A model generated the notes under the pieces. The model saw nothing but the letters and a program-made list of their open reading frames with translations. It had not been told where the DNA came from and did not search any database. Shown here piece by piece: positions 25,591-33,079 of a stretch of 64,000 nucleotides of DNA. The stretch's first letter is position 1; the number at the start of each line of letters is the position of its first letter. The stretch is from Proteiniborus sp. DW1 (GTDB lineage Bacteria > Bacillota > Clostridia > Tissierellales > Proteiniboraceae). Location of the stretch: contig NZ_FMDO01000062.1 of the NCBI RefSeq assembly GCF_900095305.1, positions 22,447 to 86,446 on the forward strand, in the 5' to 3' direction. The position numbers were made by a program, and so were the translations under genes.

Positions 25591-26481
25591 TTACTTTCCA
25601 TTAGGTACGAATAATGGCATTCCATACTTATCTACACCAAATTCACCTATTAGTTTTTGTCCTTTTTCAGACAACATCCAATCCATAAATGCTTTTGCTC
25701 CCTCAGCATTTATTTTATCACTTTTTTCTGGGTTTACTGGTATTATACCATATTGATTAAATAAATTCTCGTCTTTTTCTATTATTATATCAAGATCTAA
25801 TGTATCTCTTAAGCTAAGATAAGTTGCTCTATCTGTTAATGTATAACCTTGTTTTTCTGAAGCTATTTTCAATACATCGCCCATTCCACTACCTGCTGAT
25901 AAGTACCAATCTCCTTGTGGTTCTATGCCAGCTGTTTTCCATATTTCTAATTCTTTCTTATGAGTACCTGAATCGTCACCTCTTGAAACAAATTTAGCTT
26001 GGTTTTCAGAGATAGTAGTTAAACCTGTAAGAATATCATTTGGTGAATTTTCCTTTAACTTTAGAGGATCGTCTTTTGGTCCAACTAGTATAAAATCATT
26101 ATACATTACATCATGTCTTTCAGTACCATGACCTTCTTTAACAAACTCTTCTTCTGATGCTTTAGCATGTACAAGTAGTATATCTGCATCTCCATCTTTC
26201 CCCATTTGAAGAGCTTTACCAGTTCCTACTGCTATAACCTTAACTTCTATACCTGTATCTTCAGTAAATTTAGGAAGCAAATAATCTAAAAGTTTACTAT
26301 CTTGTGTACTAGTAGTTGTAGAAAGTATAATACTTCCACCTAATTTTTCTTCGTTATCATTTCTATTGCCATTAGATTGATCTACGGAATTTTCAGGTTG
26401 ATCTGTAGATTTAGGTGTACATCCAACTAATAAAGAAAATACAAGTAAGATACTTAAAGAAATTAACAAAAACTTTTTCAT
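25591..26481 (-). CDS. tupA: Tungstate-binding lipoprotein TupA
   Basis: A 296-residue lipoprotein: basic start MKKF, hydrophobic stretch, lipobox LLVGC with Cys21 as the lipidation site. The mature part carries STTTSTQDSKLLDYLLP, the oxyanion-binding start typical of TupA, with SRGDDSGTHKKELEIW and YTLTDRATY later. It captures tungstate outside the membrane and delivers it to TupBC. AGGAGG precedes the ATG. The gene lies behind a probable pterin-sensing riboswitch with a terminator and three intergenic repeats. Confidence 0.93.
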   Translation of the reverse strand: MKKFLLISLSILLVFSLLVGCTPKSTDQPENSVDQSNGNRNDNEEKLGGSIILSTTTSTQDSKLLDYLLPKFTEDTGIEVKVIAVGTGKALQMGKDGDADILLVHAKASEEEFVKEGHGTERHDVMYNDFILVGPKDDPLKLKENSPNDILTGLTTISENQAKFVSRGDDSGTHKKELEIWKTAGIEPQGDWYLSAGSGMGDVLKIASEKQGYTLTDRATYLSLRDTLDLDIIIEKDENLFNQYGIIPVNPEKSDKINAEGAKAFMDWMLSEKGQKLIGEFGVDKYGMPLFVPNGK

Positions 26482-26518
26482 GAGTATTTTTTCCTCCTTT
26501 TATTATGTAGTTTTTTTA

Positions 26519-26634
26519 ACCGCAATTTCCGAATGCAAATTTATTTGTGACTACCCTCCATAAATTCGGTGATTGGGATATTTGACCTGCTAATCACTTC
26601 CTGATAAAAGAATTCAACAAGTAGGGATAAGTCG
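26519..26634. repeat. Intergenic repeat unit, tandem copy 1
   Basis: Contains CGCAATTTCC, AAATTTATTTG...CATAAATTCGGTG and TTTGACCTGC...AAGTAGGG, in the same order as the single copy at 9676-9784. Non-coding, about 116 bases. Confidence 0.6.
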
Positions 26635-26637
26635 TTT

Positions 26638-26758
26638 ACCGCAATCTCATAATTTAAATTTATTGGCTCGCTATCACTCGCATAAATTTGATTCTCCTTG
26701 CGTTTGACCTACCTACGATTCTTTTAAAAAGGCATTCAAATCAATCGAGTTAGGTCAT
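26638..26758. repeat. Intergenic repeat unit, tandem copy 2
   Basis: CGCAATCTCA, AAATTTATTGG...CATAAATTTG, then TTTGACCTACC...GAGTTAGGTCAT. The terminal TGACCTA/TTAGGTCA arms make a large inverted repeat. Confidence 0.6.
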
Positions 26759-26762
26759 TAGC

Positions 26763-26877
26763 AGTCAAATAACTAAATCTGCTAACTCCCTTCGGTCGTT
26801 CAAACTTGGTGCTTGATACATTTGACCTACCAGCAATTTCTCGATTAAAGCATTCGAAAAGTTAGGTTAGATCATAA
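26763..26877. repeat. Intergenic repeat unit, tandem copy 3
   Basis: The first half has diverged most; the second half, TTTGACCTACCAGCAATTTC...GTTAGGTTAGATCATAAAA, is the closest match to the 9.7-kb copy. It abuts the U-run of the riboswitch-linked terminator. Confidence 0.6.
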
Positions 26878-26904
26878 AAAAAGACAGTCCCAAAAAGGAC
26901 TGTT
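26875..26904 (-). terminator. Intrinsic terminator between riboswitch candidate and tupA
   Basis: On the minus strand ACAGTCC pairs with GGACTGT around a short U-rich loop, followed by CTTTTTTTATG. It directly follows the putative Moco/Tuco aptamer and precedes tupA, so it can be the expression platform as well as the end of the fdhD transcript. Confidence 0.85.
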
Positions 26905-27023
26905 TTAAACTAGTGGCAAAACATTAAATTTTACCAACAGGTTAAAACTTTCCTTTCCAAATACGGGAGGCACAAGAATTTCTCCTTATACCCATCGGCT
27001 AGACTTCATGGTCAACATTGACT
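26905..27023 (-). ncRNA. Probable Moco/Tuco (molybdenum/tungsten cofactor) riboswitch
   Basis: The minus-strand sequence right after the fdhD stop contains AAGGAGAAATTCTTGTGCC, then CTCCCGTATTTGGAAAGG and AAAGTTTTAACC. The GCCUCCCGU and GGAAAGGAAAGU blocks match what I recall as the most conserved bases of the Moco RNA motif. AUGGG upstream can pair with CCCGU. An intrinsic terminator follows and the gene beyond is tupA, a known target class for this riboswitch. I call it from memory of the consensus and could not run a covariance search. Confidence 0.6.
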
Positions 27024-27806
27024 TTAGAAGTTTAAGCTCGGAAAATTTGAGTAGATATTCATTTTTTCTCCTCTGGCAAAGCCTATGAGGGTTATATTTA
27101 ATTCTCTTGCTAATTCTACTGCAAGACTAGTAGGAGCTGCTCTAGATACTAGTATAGGAATTTCTCTTTTTGCAGTCTTTATAAGCATTTCAGACGATAT
27201 CCTTCCACTAACTAGAAGTATCTTGTCTGTTAAGGGGATATCCTCCACTAATGCTCTTCCTAGTACCTTATCTAATGCATTATGTCTTCCTATGTCTTCT
27301 TCAAAGATAAGTATATCATTAAAGCTACATAGGGCACAACTATGAACCCCTCCTGTATTTAAAAAAAGCTCTGAGTTTTTACTAAAGGCTTTTACAAGGT
27401 TCTTTATTTCATCTAAGGTTATAGTTAAGTAATTATTTATCTTCTTAGACTTAAAGGAATCTAATACATTATAAAACAGTGTACCCTTACCACAGCCTGA
27501 TGTAATAGTTCTTTTCCCATACAGTTTTTCTATTAATGAGCTTTTATTTTTTAACTCAACATAAGAAAGACCTTTTTCTTCGTCTATTTTTAGATTAACA
27601 ATGTCTGAAGTAGAACTTATAAAACCTTCTGAATAAAGAAAACCTACAGTCAAATATTTAAGAGATTTTGGACTACATAGTAGTGTTATAAATTCTTCAT
27701 CATTTATAAATATAGTAAAAGGATATTCTGAAACTACTATGTCTTCTTCTTTTAATATATTGTCACCCTTCACTCTTATTATATCTACTTTTTTTGTATC
27801 ATTCAT
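27024..27806 (-). CDS. fdhD: Formate dehydrogenase accessory sulfurtransferase FdhD
   Basis: A 260-residue FdhD. Landmarks are the redox/sulfur-transfer pair in GGVHSCALCSF (CxxC), EDIGRHNALDKVLG and SGRISSEMLIKTAKREIPILVSRAAPTSLAVELA. It passes sulfur from IscS to the bis-pterin cofactor of formate dehydrogenase, needed for FdhF activity. I chose ATG 27806 with GAGGT seven bases upstream. It follows mobA closely in the same operon as the formate dehydrogenase genes. Confidence 0.95.
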   Translation of the reverse strand: MNDTKKVDIIRVKGDNILKEEDIVVSEYPFTIFINDEEFITLLCSPKSLKYLTVGFLYSEGFISSTSDIVNLKIDEEKGLSYVELKNKSSLIEKLYGKRTITSGCGKGTLFYNVLDSFKSKKINNYLTITLDEIKNLVKAFSKNSELFLNTGGVHSCALCSFNDILIFEEDIGRHNALDKVLGRALVEDIPLTDKILLVSGRISSEMLIKTAKREIPILVSRAAPTSLAVELARELNITLIGFARGEKMNIYSNFPSLNF

Positions 27807-27819
27807 AGGATTTACCTCT

Positions 27820-28422
27820 TTATTCATTAGCAATTTTAATCAAATAGTTATTTAAGTCTTCCTTTGTATTGAGATTCAAAAACATATCCCAATTAGGACT
27901 AAACCTTCTAGCCTCTTCTTCACTTATATAGTATACATCCACCTTCTCTAATAGTGAATTAATAGATCTATTACCACTAAAAAGATGCTTCTCTATTTCA
28001 ATTTTGAGTTTTTTAGAATAAAAAGCATTAAAAGGCTCTATCCAACTACCAAATCTAGTAATACAAGCAGAAGTATCTATGCATCTAATACTATTCTTCA
28101 TATATCTTATATAATCAAAATTTATATTAGGCATGTCACATGCTAGAAAGTAGGAAAATTCATTTGAAGCCATGGTTAATCCTGCATGTATGCCGCTTAA
28201 CGGGCCTCTTCCGACTATTATGTCACTAATTATCTTATCCCCAAGCCCCTTATAGCACTCAGGTCTATTAGTTACTATAATAATCTCATCAAACTCCTGG
28301 TTGAGTTTCATTATGAGACTATCCATAAGTCTTCTTTCATTAATTTTCAGTAGTTGCTTATCAAAGCCCATTCTAGAACTTTTACCACCTGCTAGTATGA
28401 CAGCAGTACCAAACTTCTTCAT
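27820..28422 (-). CDS. mobA: Molybdenum cofactor guanylyltransferase MobA
   Basis: A 200-residue nucleotidyltransferase with the GTP-binding start TAVILAGGKSSRMGFDKQLL, the GRGPLSGIHAGL segment and ACDMPNI with metal-binding aspartate. It attaches GMP to molybdopterin, giving the guanine-dinucleotide form used by formate dehydrogenases. The start at 28422 has AGGTGA five bases upstream; a GTG at 28431 is less likely. It sits between the Mog/MoaB gene and fdhD, all serving the formate dehydrogenase encoded upstream. Confidence 0.93.
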   Translation of the reverse strand: MKKFGTAVILAGGKSSRMGFDKQLLKINERRLMDSLIMKLNQEFDEIIIVTNRPECYKGLGDKIISDIIVGRGPLSGIHAGLTMASNEFSYFLACDMPNINFDYIRYMKNSIRCIDTSACITRFGSWIEPFNAFYSKKLKIEIEKHLFSGNRSINSLLEKVDVYYISEEEARRFSPNWDMFLNLNTKEDLNNYLIKIANE

Positions 28423-28431
28423 ATATATCAC

Positions 28432-28920
28432 CTATCTAGCACATTCACCTGTTTTACCTGTTAATATCTCAAGACCATGATGTATACTATCAATAATATA
28501 TTCTAAAGATTCTCTTACAGCCTTTGGACTTCCAGGCAAATTAACTATAAGTGTCTCTTTTCGTATTCCTGATGCTGCCCTTGATAGCATAGCTCTTGGT
28601 GTAATACTCAAACTATAGTATCTAATGGCTTCTGATATTCCTGGAGCCATTCTATCACATACCTTAATAGTTGCTTCTGGAGTTACATCTCTTTTACTAA
28701 ATCCAGTACCACCTGTAGTTAATATTAAATCTAGCTTCAGTTCATCTGACATATGAACCATTTCTCTTGATATACTGTCCTCATCGTCTGGAAGAATAAC
28801 ATACCTCTCAACAGTATACCCCTTTTTCTCCAAAATATCAGAAATAACCTTACCACTTAAATCTTCTCTTTCACCTTTTGAGCCTTTATCACTGGCTGTA
28901 ATTATTCCAACTCTAAACAT
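28432..28920 (-). CDS. mog: Molybdopterin adenylyltransferase (MogA/MoaB family)
   Basis: A 162-residue MogA/MoaB-type protein with GIITASDKGSKGEREDLSG, the MPT-binding TTGGTGFSKRDVTPEAT and LIVNLPGSPKAVRESLEYI. It adenylylates molybdopterin before MoeA inserts metal. The ATG at 28920 has GGGGAGG seven bases before it, overlapping the end of the ferritin-like gene. It is part of the formate dehydrogenase operon. Confidence 0.94.
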   Translation of the reverse strand: MFRVGIITASDKGSKGEREDLSGKVISDILEKKGYTVERYVILPDDEDSISREMVHMSDELKLDLILTTGGTGFSKRDVTPEATIKVCDRMAPGISEAIRYYSLSITPRAMLSRAASGIRKETLIVNLPGSPKAVRESLEYIIDSIHHGLEILTGKTGECAR

Positions 28921-28922
28921 TT

Positions 28923-29429
28923 TTATCCTCCCCAAGGAAGATTCATATATTCCTTCATTCTTCTGTCATATTCAGATTTGAATAATCTTTCATGACCATC
29001 TTCCCACTCAGCTAATTTATTGAATAAAGTTTTTGCTACTTCATCGTCAGCACTTTCTGCTGCTTTTCTATAGAATTCCGCATAATCTCTTTCAATTAAA
29101 TAAGCCATCCTTAGCACAGTTAAATCTGGAATATCAGATTCCATTAAAGTCTCAGCTATATGTTCAGACTTTTCTCTAGACTCAAAAATATTTTTTTCAT
29201 CTCTATTAAAGCCCTCTGACTTAATATTAAATGAGTCTGTTTCAAGATATTCCTCTAATTGTTCTTTTATGAAGTTGTAGTGCTCCATTTCTACATCTGC
29301 TAAATCTAAAAATAGCTTTCTTGTAGTTGGATTATTAAACTTTTCTGCTTTTTCTTTGAAAAAATTATATCCATCAAGCTCCATTTGCATAGCATATTTC
29401 ATTATTTGCTCATACTTTTTCATAGACAT
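28923..29429 (-). CDS. Ferritin-like/rubrerythrin-type di-iron protein
   Basis: A 168-residue four-helix protein. Di-iron ligands are visible in MELDGYNFF, DVEMEHYNF (ExxH), LIERDYAEFY and WEDGHERL (ExxH). It lacks the C-terminal rubredoxin domain of true rubrerythrin. Relatives protect anaerobes from peroxide or oxygen. It starts one base after fdhF ends and is followed by the cofactor genes, so it is co-expressed with the formate dehydrogenase. A role in protecting the selenium/tungsten enzyme or in iron supply is possible but inferred. Confidence 0.87.
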   Translation of the reverse strand: MSMKKYEQIMKYAMQMELDGYNFFKEKAEKFNNPTTRKLFLDLADVEMEHYNFIKEQLEEYLETDSFNIKSEGFNRDEKNIFESREKSEHIAETLMESDIPDLTVLRMAYLIERDYAEFYRKAAESADDEVAKTLFNKLAEWEDGHERLFKSEYDRRMKEYMNLPWGG

Positions 29430-29430
29430 C

Positions 29431-32109
29431 TCAGCTCCCTATCTTTTGAATTTTAACAGCAGCCACTTTAAGCTCTGGTATTTTTGCTATTGAATCTAGT
29501 TTACTATTAGTTAGGTAGTTAGCAGCACCTTCAGCAAAGTGGAATGGCATAAATAGTACATTTTCTTCTATTATATCAGTTACCTTTGCTGTTGTAGTTA
29601 TTTCTCCACGTCTTGAAGCTAACTTTACCTTTTCTCCGTGAGATATTCCAAGCTTAATAGCTGTCGCTTCATTTATTTCAACATAGGATTCAGGAGCTAT
29701 TCTATTTAGTCCTTCTACTTTACCTGTCATAGTTCTAGTATGATAGTGATACAATATTCTTCCTGTCGTAAAGATAAATGGATACTCTGAGTCAGGAGTT
29801 TCAGCACTTACTGTATAATCTATTGGCATAAATAAGCCTTTACCTCTTGCAATAGAAGCCTTATGAAGATATTTTGTACCAGGATGCTCTTTGTCTGGAC
29901 ACGGCCACTGAATGCCAACTTTCTCTAATCTATCATAGCTAATACCCGCATATGATGGAGTTACACTAGCTATTTCATCCATTATTTCTGACGGATGGCC
30001 ATATTTCTTATTATATCCTAGTTTATTCATTATCTCCATAATTATTTGCCAATCTGGTTTAGATTCTCCAACAGGATTTATTGCTTTTCTAATTCTTTGA
30101 ACTCTTCTCTCAGTATTAGAAAACGTTCCGTCCTTCTCTGCAAATGATGCGGCAGGAAGTACTACGTCAGCAAGCTCTGCAGTTTCAGTTAGGAATATGT
30201 CCTGAACTACTAGAAAATCAACATTATTTAGAGCTTTTCTTACATGGTTTATATCTGGATCAGAAACCATTGGATTTTCTCCCATTATATATAGAAATTT
30301 AATGTTTCCATGCTCTGCCCCATCTAAAATTTCAGGTATAGTTAAACCAATTTTATTTGAAAGTTTAGCATCCCATGCTTTTTCGAACTTTTCTATTACT
30401 TCTGGCTTGAATACCTTTTGGTATCCTGGTAAATCTGATGGTAATCCACCCATATCACAAGCACCTTGAACATTGTTTTGTCCTCTAAGTGGATTTACTC
30501 CCGCTGATTCTTTTCCTATATTCCCACATAGCAGTGCAAGGTTTGATATAGACATAACAGAATGTGTCCCAGTAGTATGCTGTGTAATACCCATTGCATA
30601 ATATATGCCTGCTTTTTCTGCTTCTGCATATATTAAAGCAGCCTTAATTATGTCTTCTGCTCTTACTCCACAAATTTTTGCAACTGCTTCTGGTGTATAA
30701 TCTTTTACAGCTTTAACTAGTTCTTCATAATTTTCTGTTCTTTCTTCTATATAGGCCTTATCCTGTAAACCTCTTTCTATGATTACATTCATCATAGCAT
30801 TTAGTAGTGCAATGTTTGTTCCTGGTTTAATTTGAAGATATACATCTGCATAATCAGCTAGTTCTATTCTTCTTGGATCTGCTACAATTAGTTTTGCACC
30901 TTTTCTTTTAGCTCTCTTAATCATAGTACCTATTACGGGGTGGTTCTCAGTGGTGTTAGAGCCAATTACAAACATGGCATCAGTATTTAGTATTTCCTGA
31001 ATGCTATTTGTCATAGCACCACTTCCTAATGTAGTTGCAAGACCTGCAACTGTTGAGGAGTGTCAGAGGCGCGCACAGTGGTCTACGTTATTAGTTCCTA
31101 TCACCGCTCTAAATAGCTTCTGGAATAAATAGTTCTCTTCATTAGTACATCTTGCAGATGTAAGACCAGCTAGTGAGTCTGAACCATGTACTTTTTTAGT
31201 TTCTTTTATTTTATCAACAATAAGCTCATATACTTCTTCCCAAGTAGCTTCTTCAAACTTTCCATTTCTTTTTATAAGAGGTGTCTTAAGTCTATCAGGA
31301 TGATTAACAAATGGATAAGCAAATTTCCCTTTTACACATAATAAACCATTATTTGACGGTCCTTTAGCAGGCTCCACTCCTACTACTTTTTCACCTTTTA
31401 CTATTAAATCCATTTGACAACCTACTCCACAGTAGGAGCATGTAGTTCTAACTTTTCTTGTTTCCCATAATCTGAATCTTTCCTTTGATTTAGGCTCTAA
31501 AGAACCAACTGGACAAACTGAAACACAGTTTCCACAAGATACACATTTTGAATTCACTAAGCCTTGGTCAAAAGGAGTAGTTACCTTAGTAATAAACCCT
31601 CTATCACTTAACCCAATGGCATTTGTGCCCTGTAATTCTGAACATACCCTTACACATTTGCCACAAAGTATACACTTGTTAGGGTCACTAATGTAAAAAT
31701 GATTTGAATCGTCTATTGGGTAGTTTTTCTTTTCACCTTTAAAGCTTCCTTCTGTAATGTCATATTCATAACAATATTTTTGTAGACTACAAGCTCCAGA
31801 TTTACTGCAAGTTAGACAATCAAGTGGATGATTTGAAATCATTAGGTTTAGAATCTCTCTTCTTGATTTCATTACCTTTTCACTATGAGTTTCTATGACC
31901 ATGCCTTGCTCTACAAAAGTAGAGCAAGCAGTCATAAGGTTTCTTCTTCCTTCAATCTCCACTACACATAATCTACATGCAGCATGGGGTTCTAGTCTAT
32001 CATCATGACATAAGGTAGGTATTTCTAAGCCAATTTCTTTACATACCTCAAGTATTGTTTTGCCTTCTGAAACTTCATACTGTTTCTTATTTATGGTGAT
32101 AGCAACCAT
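29431..32109 (-). CDS. fdhF: Selenocysteine formate dehydrogenase catalytic subunit (UGA at codon 349)
   Basis: An 892-residue protein read through an in-frame TGA at 31065-31063. The flanks VDHCARL-Sec-HSSTVAGLA match the Sec active site of FdhF enzymes, and a SECIS hairpin follows. The N-terminus is NuoG-like: 2Fe-2S cysteines 34, 45, 48 and 62, then two 4Fe-4S sets (CILCGKCVRVC; CVSCGNCVSVCPVG). The molybdopterin part starts with CSYCGVGC and includes NPLRGQNNVQGACDMG and NVLFMPFHF. It oxidises formate to CO2, or the reverse, at a W or Mo bis-pterin. The gene starts five bases after the NuoG-like subunit. An automated call would split it into two proteins. Confidence 0.96.
31034..31050 (-). 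other. Bacterial SECIS hairpin for fdhF
   Basis: In the mRNA, GUUGCA, loop GGUCU, UGCAAC form a perfect six-bp stem 12 bases after the UGA. The apical GGUCU is the SelB-contact sequence of E. coli fdhF SECIS. It shows the TGA is decoded as selenocysteine rather than being a nonsense mutation. Confidence 0.92.
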
Positions 32110-32114
32110 GACTT

Positions 32115-33062
32115 TTATTCCCCCTTACCATCTTTGCCTTCAACTACAGCAATCTTTTCCATGATATCCGTTAAGTTTAATATGTTGATCCAGTTGTCTT
32201 CGATGAACTTTCCATCTTGCTTTGTAAAAGGCTGTTGAGGGCTATCAACATGTAATAATTCAGTGGTCAACCTTCCCTTTAAGCATAAAGGTCTACCCCC
32301 ACTAGGTTTCTTAGCCTTTAGTGCAACATTTTGCCCATTCTTTTTCATGACCTCAAAGTCACAGCCATAATCACATCTGTTACATGTCACTTTTTCTGTT
32401 TCGAATTCCCATATCCTTCCTATGGATGTAGCCCTTCTATCTATAAGGGCTCCTGTTGGGCATACAGATACACATCTATTGCATGAAACACATTTAGACT
32501 CTTCTAAGCTAAAACCTGCATCTGCTACAACCCTAGTTGCAAATCCTCTCTCTGCAAATGATAGTACTTGTCTATCAGAAACTTCTGCACAGGTTCTTAT
32601 GCATTTACTACATAGTATACACTTGCTGCCATCCCTTAAAATATAAGGACTAGACGTATCAGTAAATTCTTTCCTTCTTGCACCTTGGTGCTCTCTAAAC
32701 TTGACATCATATCTATAAGAATATCTTTGCAGTAGACATTCACCAGCCTTTTCACAAGTTAAGCAATCATTAGGATGATTATCCAGTAATAGTTGGAGAA
32801 TAGTTCTTCTCATTTTAACTACCTTTTCACTTTCAGTGTAGACAACCATCCCTTCTGATACTAAGGTAGAGCATGATGTTTGAAGCTTTGGACTTCCCTT
32901 TATCTCAACTATACATAGTCTACATGAGGATACTATTTCCAAATCTTTATCATAACAAAGGGCTGGAATTTCGATGCCAAGCTTTTCAGCAGCCTGTAGT
33001 ATGGTAAAGTTATTAGGTACTGTGACTTTTTGTTCATCTATAGTCAATGTAACATAGTTCAT
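32115..33062 (-). CDS. NuoG-like iron-sulfur subunit of formate dehydrogenase complex
   Basis: A 315-residue protein with 2Fe-2S cysteines 36, 47, 50 and 64, then CLTCEKAGEC, CILCSKCIRTC and CVSCNRCVSVCPTG clusters, and a short CNRCDYGCDF...CLKGR piece that is only the first cluster domain of a molybdopterin enzyme. It parallels the N-terminal 300 residues of FdhF next door and looks like a duplicated, truncated relative. It probably relays electrons between the FdhF and NuoF-like subunits, like the corresponding Hyl subunit of the C. acidurici complex. Confidence 0.9.
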   Translation of the reverse strand: MNYVTLTIDEQKVTVPNNFTILQAAEKLGIEIPALCYDKDLEIVSSCRLCIVEIKGSPKLQTSCSTLVSEGMVVYTESEKVVKMRRTILQLLLDNHPNDCLTCEKAGECLLQRYSYRYDVKFREHQGARRKEFTDTSSPYILRDGSKCILCSKCIRTCAEVSDRQVLSFAERGFATRVVADAGFSLEESKCVSCNRCVSVCPTGALIDRRATSIGRIWEFETEKVTCNRCDYGCDFEVMKKNGQNVALKAKKPSGGRPLCLKGRLTTELLHVDSPQQPFTKQDGKFIEDNWINILNLTDIMEKIAVVEGKDGKGE

Positions 33063-33079
33063 TTCCTATCCTCCTATTT

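Noticed and set aside
26519..26877. CRISPR-like tandem repeat array
   Set aside because: Units are 116-121 bases, diverged and contiguous, with no short identical repeats, unique spacers or cas genes.
31014..31109. Two separate formate dehydrogenase genes or a nonsense-broken pseudogene
   Set aside because: The stop is a TGA at the exact Sec position, followed by a SECIS hairpin; one selenoprotein explains both frames.
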